This document shows, in pieces, positions 1 to 8,039 of a stretch of 43,281 bases of DNA (positions are counted from its first letter, which is position 1; the number at the start of each line of letters is the position of its first letter). The stretch comes from an uncultured Candidatus Poseidoniales archaeon (GTDB taxonomy: Archaea > Thermoplasmatota > Poseidoniia > Poseidoniales > Poseidoniaceae): NCBI GenBank assembly GCA_902520595.1, contig CABYOM010000008.1:1-43281 (forward strand). Direction: 5' to 3'. The position numbers and the translations under genes were made by a program. The notes below the pieces were generated by a model, which worked only from the letters and a program-made list of their open reading frames with translations, was not told the DNA's origin and did not search any database.

Positions 1-287
1 TCCCGCAGTTCTTGTTCTTGTTCAGCCACAGTGACTTTGTGCCCTGCTTTGAGCATCCCTCGAATATTGTCTTCTAGAGCATGCCATGGGAAACCTGCCA
101 TTTGAATCGGTTTTTCTGCTTTTTTATCTCGAGAAGTCAGGGCTAAACCGAGGACTTCTGAACCAACTTCTGCATCTTCGTGGAACAATTCATAGAAATC
201 ACCCATTCTGAAGAAAAGAACAGTATCGGGGTGTTCCTTTTTGATGTCCATGAATTGGTCCATCATCCCCCTTTTTGCCATGCTCAT
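1..287 (-). CDS. mutS: DNA mismatch repair protein MutS, N-terminal part (partial)
   Basis: This is the first ~95 codons of a gene that runs off the left edge of the window. The translation begins MSMAKRGMMDQFMDIKKEHP and continues into FFRMGDFYELF, which matches MutS domain I. The Phe-x-Glu pair (F-Y-E) that stacks on and contacts the mismatched base in MutS1 proteins is present. Further on, AGHKVTVAEQ corresponds to the conserved GHKVAICEQ stretch. The start at 287 is preceded by AAGGAG at good spacing. The protein would recognise mismatches, but the clamp and ATPase domains lie outside the window. It is separated by about 100 bp from the upstream same-strand gene. The family call is strong despite truncation; the subtype (MutS1) rests on the F-x-E motif. 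Confidence 0.93.
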   Translation of the reverse strand, partial: MSMAKRGMMDQFMDIKKEHPDTVLFFRMGDFYELFHEDAEVGSEVLGLALTSRDKKAEKPIQMAGFPWHALEDNIRGMLKAGHKVTVAEQEQELR

Positions 288-389
288 AACACTCCTTGCT
301 CTCGCTGGAGTCTACTGTCGTGGCCGAGAGCACATGAAGGTTCTCGCGCAGTCGAGAAAGAACATCCGTTTTCTCAGGAGAATTGTATT

Positions 390-1640
390 TTATTGATTCT
401 GCCGCATCCGGCTAAATGCCGTCCACAGCATGACGCCCATCACAACGCTTGATGCAGTAAAGAAGATAAAATTCAAGAAACCACGACCACTCTCTATAGA
501 ACCTATCGCCATGGTGTCTATGGAGTATGTCCCCGGCTCACCACTGTCATCCATTCCGTGCGCATAGATCACTTCATTTGAAACACCTGAAACTTCAACA
601 TTGAGTGGCAATGGTCGTGCGAGAGGCATTTTCTCTGCCACCCCCTCTGTCATACGAACGACCGATGTACTTCCCTCGCCTGCGAAGAACCAGACAGCAC
701 CTTTTTCATCACGTGCGGCAGATTCACTCGCCACTTGAATCTCTGTCATTGTTCCATCAAGAGCAATGTGAACAGCAGTGTCGGTTCCGGCTGCGATAAG
801 GCTACCATTTTCAAGTTTAATGAGTGAGTGAATATCACCTTGATCTATTTCTTCGACGTATGTAAGCATTGGTGCAGTCAGTTCTGAGGACCATGAAATC
901 AAACCTATGACAGGATGTTTGATTGGTGTAGCAGGACTGTTTTCATCGGTTCCGAAGGAATTGGCCATCAAACCAGTTGCAACCCATGTTCCTTCATCCA
1001 GTGCTTCAACCATGTTCCATTCGTAACCATCGTTGTTCACCATAGCAGAAGTTACCGTGGCGCCCAAGATAGCGATTGGGACTGGTTGGAGTGGTGCAGC
1101 AATATCGCCAAATCCTCGTAAACTTGATTTGCTTCCTTCATCAGTTACCATGAGCCAATGATATGCATCGCCATTGGGTTGTTCAGCGACATCTAAGATA
1201 TCGAAAGATGCTTCATCTTCGTTTAAATCGATAACGGTGCGTTGCAATGTTTCAGAATATACTGGGATGACTTCAAGGGTGTTATTTGAGGGAGAAACGA
1301 CAATACTTCCATCGTGCAGTTGTGTCATAAATGTCATGCCTAATACATCTTCATAATCAGCACTGATGTCCATGACTTCACCTTGCTCATCATAGTGAAA
1401 AATCACTCCTCCTTCATCCGCCAATACCATGGCGGTATAGCTGCCAGAATCTCCGTAAACGATATCCATTACACGTCCGTCAACGGCTTCGAGTCCGTTG
1501 CTTCTGTAGTCAACACCTGGTAGAGATGATGTGCCTTGTATGGCGATTGCTCCAAGGATGATGAATACAAAAAAGCCAGAAATAGCGACCCATTGGTGTT
1601 CAGATTCTTCTTCAAGAAGCCCCCTCCAACCCTTCGCCAT
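390..1640 (-). CDS. Membrane-anchored beta-propeller-like protein of unknown function
   Basis: I do not recognise a named family. The protein has one hydrophobic segment near the N-terminus (about residues 17-35, ISGFFVFIILGAIAIQ) and one at the C-terminus (ending MGVMLWTAF before a basic tail). About 340 residues lie between them, with recurring blade-like strands such as GSIVVSPSNNT, GSLIAAGTDTAV and GAVWFFAGEG. This pattern suggests an exported propeller domain held at the membrane. The start was placed at 1640 (MAKGWRGLLEEE); an in-frame ATG at 1700 would add 20 residues, and neither has a clear ribosome-binding site. A similar anchored propeller is encoded at 19633-20808. Function is unknown; an envelope or sensing role is inference only. 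Confidence 0.75.
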   Translation of the reverse strand: MAKGWRGLLEEESEHQWVAISGFFVFIILGAIAIQGTSSLPGVDYRSNGLEAVDGRVMDIVYGDSGSYTAMVLADEGGVIFHYDEQGEVMDISADYEDVLGMTFMTQLHDGSIVVSPSNNTLEVIPVYSETLQRTVIDLNEDEASFDILDVAEQPNGDAYHWLMVTDEGSKSSLRGFGDIAAPLQPVPIAILGATVTSAMVNNDGYEWNMVEALDEGTWVATGLMANSFGTDENSPATPIKHPVIGLISWSSELTAPMLTYVEEIDQGDIHSLIKLENGSLIAAGTDTAVHIALDGTMTEIQVASESAARDEKGAVWFFAGEGSTSVVRMTEGVAEKMPLARPLPLNVEVSGVSNEVIYAHGMDDSGEPGTYSIDTMAIGSIESGRGFLNFIFFTASSVVMGVMLWTAFSRMRQNQ

Positions 1641-1789
1641 ATATGCAGGATGAGAAACGGGCACATGAAACCTTTTATTCAATATGTATCGATGATTCAT
1701 TTCATGATTTTTGAAAATCCTTCGGCAAGGCTTGAGGCGGAGACATCATAAAGGGAATATCGGTCGCAGGAGTGCTTGGAGAGAGTATC

Positions 1790-2329
1790 ATGGCACGTAA
1801 ACCAGCATCTATGTATCGCCGTCTTAAGGGCCCTGCCTATACTCGTCGCAAGTATATCGGTGGTGTACCGAACAACAGAATCCAGTCTTTCCATGCTGGA
1901 AACCGAGTTGCTGCTGAGACAGGTCAATTCAAAGTAATCATGGAACTTCGCGCTGACAACAGTTGCCAGATTCGGCACACTGCACTTGAAGCGGCTCGTG
2001 TTATCTCAAATTCGACAATTCGTAAGATTGCTGGAACAGAGGGATATGCTCTTCGCGTCCACACCTTCCCTCACCACATCCTCCGTGAAAACAAGCAAGC
2101 AACTGGCGCAGGTGCTGACCGTGTCTCTCAAGGTATGCGATGTGCATTCGGAAAGAACGTTGGAACAGCTGCTCGTGTTAAGCGAGGTCAAAGAGTTATG
2201 TCACTGCAAATTAATCCAGAACACTACACTGTTGCTCGAGATGCTCTTCGAAAGGCGAGTATGAAGTTCCCGACCCCGTGCACAGTTCGTCTTATCCAAG
2301 GCCACGAGCACCTCAAGGGTCTCGTTTGA
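1790..2329 (+). CDS. rpl10e: 50S ribosomal protein L10e (uL16 family)
   Basis: The 179-residue product begins MARKPASMYRRLKGPAYTRR and contains GGVPNNRI and, near the C-terminus, TPCTVRLIQGHEHL, all typical of archaeal L10e, the counterpart of bacterial L16. The protein sits near the peptidyl-transferase centre and tRNA-binding region of the large subunit. The ATG at 1790 was chosen over an in-frame ATG at 1772 because it gives the family's usual N-terminus and has a GGAGAG-like ribosome-binding site. Length is normal. The next gene downstream, ABCE1, is also translation related, but a 203 bp gap suggests separate expression. A short perfect inverted repeat begins 8 bases after the stop. Confidence 0.96.
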   Translation: MARKPASMYRRLKGPAYTRRKYIGGVPNNRIQSFHAGNRVAAETGQFKVIMELRADNSCQIRHTALEAARVISNSTIRKIAGTEGYALRVHTFPHHILRENKQATGAGADRVSQGMRCAFGKNVGTAARVKRGQRVMSLQINPEHYTVARDALRKASMKFPTPCTVRLIQGHEHLKGLV

Positions 2330-2336
2330 AATCCAT

Positions 2337-2351
2337 TTGGGCTCAGCCCAA
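2337..2351. repeat. Short perfect inverted repeat after L10e
   Basis: TTGGGCT-C-AGCCCAA, 7-bp arms around one base, begins 8 bases after the L10e stop codon. It could form a small hairpin at the transcript end. No T-run follows, so it does not resemble a usual archaeal terminator. It shares the core GGCTCAGCC with an inverted repeat just upstream of aIF2-alpha at 8827-8839. Confidence 0.4.
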
Positions 2352-2532
2352 TGTTGGTCAAACCTCTGTTAGGGATGGATTCTTGGGCGCGAGTTCCTTA
2401 AGTCAGAACCAAAGCCATCAATACAGCAAACAACGGAGATTTAGTTATGAACGGATTAAATTTTGAGCGGCTCTTTGAGTACGTCTCAGTCTTTTACCAA
2501 TCATCCAACCTTTCTTATCGGGAGGTGATTCG

Positions 2533-4305
2533 ATGAGAGTTGCCATTCTTGACCAAGAGCGATGTAAGCCGAACAGTAACGCATTCAAGTATCTGCAAAA
2601 GTATGCTGGAATGTGCGGTAGCGAATGCATTCAAGCAACTGAAGAAGAATGTAAAATCCTTGAATCAGCATGTCCACCTTGCCTTATTCGAGCCAAACTT
2701 TGTCCAGATGATGCGGTAAAAATCATCAATCTCCCAGAAGAACTCGATACCGATATGATCCACCGTTTTTCGTTGAATGGTTTCCGCCTTTTCCGACTAC
2801 CCGCTCCACGAAAACGTCAGGTCGTTGGAATACTCGGTCCGAACGGTATTGGAAAATCAACTGCTATCAAACTCCTCTCTGGTTCATTGCGTCCAAACCT
2901 TGGAGATTGGGAAAGTACTCCGCCAGATTGGGACGAGATCATCACAATGTTCCCCAGGGGTGAACTACGCGATTACCTTGGTTTGGTTTCAGAAGGTAAA
3001 GTGACCATTTCTACCAAACCACAGCACATTGACAAGTTGCCCAAAGTGTTTGATGGCGAAGTACGTGAACTCCTTTCGCGTGTCGATGATCGAAATGAAC
3101 TCGATTCCTTTGCCGAGGATTTGGGTATCACGCACATCTTGAGACGTAAACTTGGCGTTCTTTCCGGAGGTGAATTACAACGGGTAGCGATTTGTGCGAC
3201 TATGCTGAAGGAAGCAGACGTTTACTTCTTTGACGAACCCTCATCGTATCTCGATATTTATGAAAGAATGAGGATGGTTCTTATTCTTCAAGCATTAGCT
3301 GAGAGGGGTAAACGCGTTTTAGTTGTCGAACACGACTTGGCAATTCTCGATGTTCTGTGCGACTTGGTTCACATCGTTTATGGAGACAAGGGTGCTTATG
3401 GAATATTTACTCCTTCACGCTCAACTCGCACTGCAGTTAATGCCTATCTGGATGGATTCTTAGTCGAGGAAAATGTTCGCATTCGTGACAAGCCTATTCG
3501 GTTCATGAAGCATTACGAGCGAGCCAGTGAACAGGGCAGTACTGTCCTAGAATGGGGAGATTTGGAAAAGAAACTTGGCGATTTCACACTAACAACTGGC
3601 CAAGGTGCAGTTCATCGCTCAGAGGTTGTAGGTGTTGTAGGTCCGAACGCTACTGGTAAATCGACGATGATTAAAATTCTCGCTGGCGAGATGGATTATG
3701 ACGCAGGATGGGTATCTGATGGTGCTTCAATCTCTTACAAACCGCAACATATTGCTGCTGATTTTGATGGTAGTGTTCAGCTTTGGCTCGATACTGAAAT
3801 TGGCCCGAAGTGGCGTTCTGGTGAGTTCAATGTCACCGTCATACGGGCTTTAGGCGTTGACAAATTACTTCCAAAAAGAGTTAAGAAACTCTCCGGGGGG
3901 GAACGTCAAGCGGTTGCTATTGCAATCTGTCTAGGTCGAGAAGCAGATCTGTACTTGTTTGATGAGCCTTCTGCCCACTTGGATGCAAATGCCAGAATGG
4001 TTGCTGCTAAGGCCATTCGTAAGACCATGGAAACCAATGAAAAATCGGCATTTGTCATTGATCACGACGTTTATTTTATCGACATTGTAAGTGACTCTTT
4101 ACTTGTTTTTGAAGGCGAAGGAGCAGTTCATGGCTCTGCTAAAGGCCCATTCCGTCTTCGTGAAGGTATGAATCGCTTCCTGCAAAGTGTGAACATCACA
4201 TTTCGGCGAGACCATGATTCAAAACGCCCTCGTATCAACAAACCTGAGAGCCGTAAAGACAGAGAGCAGAGGTCAGATGGCGACTTCTACTCGTTTGAAA
4301 ATTGA
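2533..4305 (+). CDS. rli1: Ribosome recycling ATPase ABCE1/Rli1 with divergent Fe-S domain
   Basis: This is a twin-ABC ATPase of 590 residues, the usual length. Both nucleotide-binding domains are complete: Walker A GPNGIGKST and GPNATGKST, signatures LSGGELQRVAI and LSGGERQAVAI, Walker B with FFDEPSSYLD and LFDEPSAHLD, and H-loops VVEHD and VIDHD. The protein splits post-termination ribosomes. The N-terminal Fe-S region is unusual. Only seven cysteines (11, 28, 32, 40, 47, 50, 57) are present instead of the canonical eight, and the second cluster motif reads C-x2-C-x6-CP, with Arg53 where the third cysteine is expected. The start at 2533 has a strong ribosome-binding site (GGAGGTGAT). The following nuclease-like gene starts within 15 bases of the stop, so the two are probably co-transcribed. 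Confidence 0.96.
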   Translation: MRVAILDQERCKPNSNAFKYLQKYAGMCGSECIQATEEECKILESACPPCLIRAKLCPDDAVKIINLPEELDTDMIHRFSLNGFRLFRLPAPRKRQVVGILGPNGIGKSTAIKLLSGSLRPNLGDWESTPPDWDEIITMFPRGELRDYLGLVSEGKVTISTKPQHIDKLPKVFDGEVRELLSRVDDRNELDSFAEDLGITHILRRKLGVLSGGELQRVAICATMLKEADVYFFDEPSSYLDIYERMRMVLILQALAERGKRVLVVEHDLAILDVLCDLVHIVYGDKGAYGIFTPSRSTRTAVNAYLDGFLVEENVRIRDKPIRFMKHYERASEQGSTVLEWGDLEKKLGDFTLTTGQGAVHRSEVVGVVGPNATGKSTMIKILAGEMDYDAGWVSDGASISYKPQHIAADFDGSVQLWLDTEIGPKWRSGEFNVTVIRALGVDKLLPKRVKKLSGGERQAVAIAICLGREADLYLFDEPSAHLDANARMVAAKAIRKTMETNEKSAFVIDHDVYFIDIVSDSLLVFEGEGAVHGSAKGPFRLREGMNRFLQSVNITFRRDHDSKRPRINKPESRKDREQRSDGDFYSFEN

Positions 4306-4319
4306 GGTGCAGTGAGGAA

Positions 4320-6083
4320 ATGCCAGTAGGAATGCCACCATTAGGAGGACCATTAGGACGTTCTCGCTCACGCATTTCAGCCAGTGGCCTCACTACATTT
4401 CTTCGATGTAAAAGGCAATGGTTTCTTGGCTCTAAAGTCGGTATATCTGGTCCATTAAGGCCTTCACAGGTCATTGGAATTGTACTTGAAGATGCCCTAT
4501 GTGGAATAATGATGCAACGACCTCAACATGAATTTACCTCCTTTTCCGAATTGAAAAAATGGATGTTAGAATTGATTCCTAAAGCATCTCAAGAAGCGCT
4601 TGCAGCAGGAAAAGTTCTCTGGGATGAAGGCCTTTGGTATGCGCCCGATACATCATGGGATGATGTAGAAATTGAATCGTTCGAGTCGCGTCTTGAAAAT
4701 GGGTTGTCGCTGTTGTTTGAAGAAGTCGAGGCGTGCTACAATGCGAATGGTGGCCCTTATCTAGACTTAATGAGAACAAATGAATCTCCCTTTAAAATCC
4801 CATCACCTGCTTGGGGTGATGAACCATATTTCCCCGTACCAGACAAAGTTCGCAACCATGATTTACGTTCATGGGCTGTTGTTGAACAAGCGATGAAATG
4901 GAGGGAATCAGGTTCACCAGTCTCCTGGAATGAGGCTCTGGAAATCGCTCGCCCGTGGACGAAAGATCCCCGTGTACATCAGCCTCAACGCTTGTTTCAC
5001 CCCGAGCGTTGGGCTGCAGGAGAACTGGACTTAGTTCTTCGATGGGATGGTCGTATTCGAATCGTCGACATCAAATCAGGTAATCCCAGTTCTCGATTTG
5101 CTGAATCACTTCAGCATCAACTTCGATTTTATGCATGGCTTTGGCATGAGACGCATGACAATCAATGCATTGACGGCTTGGAGGGGTGGTATCTCAATGG
5201 CCCTCATCGTATTCAGTATGAAGCACCTCTTGCTGAAGAATATGAGATGATGACCGCTGAATTCTCTCAAGTTAATTCTGAAATGCTAGCTATGGGTTCA
5301 GGTCCAGCAGCATTGCCTGTTCTCCCTGAAGATGCTTGTGATGGAAGTGCTGCAGGCTGCCATTGGTGCAGCCTTGCTCGGAATGAGGAAGGTCAATGGT
5401 TTGGTGATGAACTGCTTTCAGAAATCACTTCAGTTCGAGATATTCCACTCACTGCGCCGAGTGAATTACTTTCAAAGATACCAGTCCGGGTTAGTGTTCA
5501 AGGGAAATTTACCGGTGCTTGGGGCCCGTTGCCAAATCATTTTGGTGAACCCGTACTTGGAGCAATGTTGGTTGCGGGCGGCGTTCAAATTACCGTCGAA
5601 GAGAGCGAGCCGGGAAGTTACCCTCTTCTACATGAACAGGAAAGTAGTGAACTGGTTATTCTTGACGCACTCCCCGGCGTGTGGAGAGGGGCTCCTCGAT
5701 TATACGTTGATTCAAGAACACGCATTCTGCCTATCGCTCAAGCAGAGAAAGAATTTGAGAATACAGAAAAACCACTTTCAGAAAGAATGACGAGAATCGG
5801 TTTGCTTCGTACTCGAGCGAATGTTGAAGGCATTGTTCTCAGTGTCCGTAAGCGCTCAGGTATTCGATTAGATGCGAAGCCCTGGACAATGCTGAACGTA
5901 CATCTTTGGGACGGCCATTCGGTGGTTGAAGTTGCATCCTTTGGTTCGAGTATTACCGGTCAAATGGAGTCATTACGACCAGGTCAAACACTGAAGTTAT
6001 TGGCCGCTGAAATTGGTTGGAGAGCAGGACTGCCCCAACTTAGAATTGATACAAGAAAAACCCGTCTACAAATCAAGGAATAG
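4320..6083 (+). CDS. Cas4/RecB-like PD-(D/E)XK nuclease with C-terminal OB fold
   Basis: This 587-residue protein has the hallmarks of an Fe-S-containing PD-(D/E)XK nuclease of the Cas4/AddB type. There is an N-terminal FLRCKRQWFL (Cys30), a catalytic core GELDLVL (about 234-240) followed by RIVDIKSG (Asp250, Lys252), and QLRFYAWL (about 267-274). A C-terminal cysteine set follows (Cys340, Cys347, Cys350 in GCHWC), which with Cys30 can ligate a 4Fe-4S cluster. After about residue 495 the sequence resembles an OB fold (ANVEGIVLSV ... TMLNVHLWDG ... LRPGQTLKL). The gene directly follows ABCE1. The start at 4320 has GAGG upstream; TTG 4302 or ATG 4332 are alternatives. It is probably a DNA-processing nuclease; the exact role is unknown. 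Confidence 0.82.
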   Translation: MPVGMPPLGGPLGRSRSRISASGLTTFLRCKRQWFLGSKVGISGPLRPSQVIGIVLEDALCGIMMQRPQHEFTSFSELKKWMLELIPKASQEALAAGKVLWDEGLWYAPDTSWDDVEIESFESRLENGLSLLFEEVEACYNANGGPYLDLMRTNESPFKIPSPAWGDEPYFPVPDKVRNHDLRSWAVVEQAMKWRESGSPVSWNEALEIARPWTKDPRVHQPQRLFHPERWAAGELDLVLRWDGRIRIVDIKSGNPSSRFAESLQHQLRFYAWLWHETHDNQCIDGLEGWYLNGPHRIQYEAPLAEEYEMMTAEFSQVNSEMLAMGSGPAALPVLPEDACDGSAAGCHWCSLARNEEGQWFGDELLSEITSVRDIPLTAPSELLSKIPVRVSVQGKFTGAWGPLPNHFGEPVLGAMLVAGGVQITVEESEPGSYPLLHEQESSELVILDALPGVWRGAPRLYVDSRTRILPIAQAEKEFENTEKPLSERMTRIGLLRTRANVEGIVLSVRKRSGIRLDAKPWTMLNVHLWDGHSVVEVASFGSSITGQMESLRPGQTLKLLAAEIGWRAGLPQLRIDTRKTRLQIKE

Positions 6084-6092
6084 AACTTGATA

Positions 6093-6293
6093 TTAGCCAC
6101 CAGAAGAGATCGTTGTGACCAAAAGTTTCACTGATTGTGAAAGAACAGTTGCATGAGGTAAAATCACGCCATCATGGCTGACGATGACCATCGAGGGTAG
6201 AATCTCTGCTTTTGTCAAAGCTTGCCGAACAGTCCCTCCACTTTCGATATCTATTCTGACATCATAGTCTCGTCCCTTGAGGTGTATCTCCAT
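6093..6293 (-). CDS. ThiS/MoaD/SAMP-like ubiquitin-fold sulfur carrier
   Basis: This 66-residue protein starts MEIHLKGRDYDVRIDI and ends VTTISSGG. The size, the internal GGTVRQAL and VIVSHDGVIL elements, and the exposed C-terminal Gly-Gly match ThiS/MoaD/SAMP beta-grasp carriers. Such carriers are adenylated and thiocarboxylated at the terminal glycine for tRNA thiolation or cofactor synthesis; archaeal versions can also tag proteins. ATG 6293 was chosen because it gives the family's normal N-terminus and is preceded by GGAG; the longer reading frame upstream is antisense to tRNA-Ser. Which pathway it serves cannot be told from the window because no E1 or sulfurtransferase gene is adjacent. 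Confidence 0.85.
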   Translation of the reverse strand: MEIHLKGRDYDVRIDIESGGTVRQALTKAEILPSMVIVSHDGVILPHATVLSQSVKLLVTTISSGG

Positions 6294-6348
6294 ACTACTC
6301 CGTATCAACACCATGCTTATGACGGTGGCGCTAAACCGGACACTTGCG

Positions 6349-6431
6349 GCCGAGATCGCATAGCCCGGTATTGCGGTGGATTCGAAATCCACTGTCCTTG
6401 TGACGCGGGAGTTCAAATCTCTCTCTCGGCG
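6349..6431 (+). tRNA. tRNA-Ser(CGA)
   Basis: A cloverleaf can be folded by eye. The acceptor stem is GCCGAGA with TCTCGGC. The D arm is GCA/TGC. The anticodon stem GTGGA/TCCAC encloses the loop TTCGAAA, with anticodon CGA at 6383-6385. A long variable arm contains a GTC/GAC stem, and the T arm is GGGAG-TTCAAAT-CTCTC. The discriminator base is G at 6431. The long variable arm and CGA anticodon both indicate serine (UCG codons). No CCA is encoded and no intron is visible. It lies head-to-head with the sulfur-carrier gene and upstream of the TM2 gene. Confidence 0.95.
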
Positions 6432-6489
6432 CCTCCCACTCATCCAAGCAACTTTTAGCCGCTAGGCTGTGGGGGTAGTGAGTGAGGTT

Positions 6490-6912
6490 ATGCAACCCCC
6501 AACCGATCAAAATCCTTCTCTTCAGGACAGTGTTGTTGGTGGCGACTTACATACCGGTCATGTCATTCACAACCATTACCACATGCCTCAGCAACCCCAA
6601 CAGCCTCAATACCATCAACAACAGGTTGCAATGCAACAACCTGTGCAGCAATACCAGCAGCCCCAACAATACTACCAACGTCCAGGAAATTATAATCCAA
6701 ATCCACAAGGTCCCAAAAAAGATGTTTTAGTGGCTTACCTTCTGTGGTTTTTCCTTGGCCCGCTTGGTGCTCATCGCTTTTACTTCAACCATATTGGTAT
6801 GGGCTTGTTATATCTGTTTACTTTTGGTGGATGCGGATTACTTTGGCTCATGGACGCGATTTTAATTCCTGACATTGTCCGGAGAGAAAATATGGTGTAT
6901 TTCCGTAATTGA
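6490..6912 (+). CDS. TM2-domain membrane protein with Gln/Pro-rich N-terminal region
   Basis: The C-terminal part is a TM2 domain: two hydrophobic helices, VLVAYLLWFFLGPLGAHRFY and MGLLYLFTFGGCGLLWLMDA, joined by a short turn with the family's GxxGxHRFY motif. The domain ends with an aspartate-rich LMDAILIPDIV segment. The N-terminal ~80 residues are a low-complexity Gln/Pro/Tyr-rich cytoplasmic linker preceded by a short GGDLHTGHVIHNHYH motif. The protein is a small membrane component of unknown role. The start is uncertain: ATG 6490 is used here, with in-frame GTG at 6469 or 6478 also possible. The gene ends two bases before the stop of the convergent PAC2 gene. Confidence 0.82.
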   Translation: MQPPTDQNPSLQDSVVGGDLHTGHVIHNHYHMPQQPQQPQYHQQQVAMQQPVQQYQQPQQYYQRPGNYNPNPQGPKKDVLVAYLLWFFLGPLGAHRFYFNHIGMGLLYLFTFGGCGLLWLMDAILIPDIVRRENMVYFRN

Positions 6913-6914
6913 TA

Positions 6915-7679
6915 TCACATGTAAAACGCATCTGGTGACTCGGTTAATTCTCCAACCAAGTCTTCGACTTTACCGGGGGCTAATGAAGATAATTTTTCAG
7001 TTAACTTCGCTTGAATGTCGCTAGGTAAAGCGATTCCAAGTTCAAACCATCTATCTAAGTGTTCCAGTAATCTTTGGGATGCAAATACATCACCGCTTGA
7101 ACCAACCGTAGTAGCAATCGCGCACGCACTGTTGATATTGAACAGTGGTCCGTTGGATGCAATTAAGGCCGCAAGTCCGATTGCACCAGATTTTGGCTCG
7201 TCGCGACGTACATCAATGCCGCCTGCCTCCAAATCAATCCTGTGTGCAGCGCTTGAAGCGACAATGAAGACTTCTTTTCGGGTTGGAGAATCCATAAGTC
7301 CAGCGAGAACGTAAAGCGTAGTTATGCCTTGAACTTCAAGCCATTGAAGAATTTCTCTTGCCATCGTTCCTTGGTGTTCGGGTTCCAATGGCTGTGAAGT
7401 TCCTGTGAGTGTGAGCACTCTTTTCCCAGTAACCGATTCTATAGAGGAAAGGGTGAGGTGAGGTGGGGCGAGTAAACCGTCTTCATCAAGGGTTGCTAAA
7501 GGCGGGAGTGCAGTATGATGTAATCGAGCAATTTCACTGCAAAGATGTGATGAATTAATGCCTTCAATGGCTACCTTGCCGACATTTCCTACACCTGGTA
7601 GGGCAAAGAACAGAATGTCATGTTTTCCAACCACTGTATTGGATCCTCTCCATTCAATATGCAATCCCATGTTGAGCAT
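6915..7679 (-). CDS. PAC2-family protein (proteasome assembly chaperone 2-like)
   Basis: The product has the PAC2 family pattern: a glycine-rich ALPGVGNVGKVAIEGI segment near residue 30, a central TGTSQPLEPEHQGTMAREIL region, and AGAxGL-like AIGLAALIASNGPL. Homologous archaeal proteins (PbaA/PbaB type) resemble eukaryotic proteasome assembly chaperones, though their substrates are unclear. It is the last gene of the L44e-S27e-aIF2alpha-Nop10 cluster, a context widely conserved in Euryarchaeota. ATG 7679 is used; ATG 7670 is equally reasonable because a TATA-like CATTATAG at 7696-7703 would put transcription start close to it. Family assignment is good; function is inferred. Confidence 0.85.
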   Translation of the reverse strand: MLNMGLHIEWRGSNTVVGKHDILFFALPGVGNVGKVAIEGINSSHLCSEIARLHHTALPPLATLDEDGLLAPPHLTLSSIESVTGKRVLTLTGTSQPLEPEHQGTMAREILQWLEVQGITTLYVLAGLMDSPTRKEVFIVASSAAHRIDLEAGGIDVRRDEPKSGAIGLAALIASNGPLFNINSACAIATTVGSSGDVFASQRLLEHLDRWFELGIALPSDIQAKLTEKLSSLAPGKVEDLVGELTESPDAFYM

Positions 7680-7758
7680 AACCGATTACGCCGCGCTATA
7701 ATGTTTCACATTCAAATGAAGCTGAAAGGTGCAATTGCGATGGCAGCAATGAAAGGCA

Positions 7759-8001
7759 TCATTCTTCTTCTGAAGCATCGTGCACACTTTTCATTTCGTC
7801 CAAAGAAGGGAGTGAAGCAAGGCTGCTTGCCCAATTTGCATCAGTGACGTTGTACATTTTTCGTCGAATTTCAGCACGGTGGTCCTCAGGCGACCACTTG
7901 AGCGGCGCTGCAGCTTGTGCATTTCCTCCACATGAGGGACATGTCGTGGCTAAAGTCCATGCCCCACACTGAAGGCATTGTTGTAGAAGTTGTCGCGCCA
8001 T
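7759..8001 (-). CDS. nop10: Nop10-like H/ACA ribonucleoprotein subunit
   Basis: The 80-residue product has a zinc ribbon with C9-x2-C12 and C21-x2-C24 (QCLQCGAWTL, TCPSCGG). It is followed by PLKWSPEDHRAEIRRKMY, matching the Nop10 signature of a proline- and aspartate-containing linker and basic helix. Nop10 bridges Cbf5 and the guide RNA in archaeal H/ACA pseudouridylation complexes. About 30 acidic residues after the helix exceed the usual Nop10 length of roughly 60. ATG 8001 gives the normal N-terminus and has a GGTGG site. An ATG at 8043 overlapping the aIF2alpha stop (ATGA) would add 14 residues and cannot be excluded. Confidence 0.9.
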   Translation of the reverse strand: MARQLLQQCLQCGAWTLATTCPSCGGNAQAAAPLKWSPEDHRAEIRRKMYNVTDANWASSLASLPSLDEMKSVHDASEEE

Positions 8002-8039
8002 ACTACCACCGTTGCGATTCAAGTTTATCAGTAGAGCCC

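Noticed and set aside
2337-2351. Intrinsic terminator after L10e
   Set aside because: The stem is short and no T-rich tract follows; kept only as an inverted repeat.
4320-6083. CRISPR-associated Cas4
   Set aside because: There are no cas1, cas2 or repeats nearby, and the C-terminal OB-like domain is not a Cas4 feature; a Cas4-like repair nuclease is the safer call.
6294-6443. 50-residue N-terminal extension of the sulfur-carrier protein
   Set aside because: It is antisense to tRNA-Ser(CGA), and the shorter start gives the family's normal length with a GGAG site.
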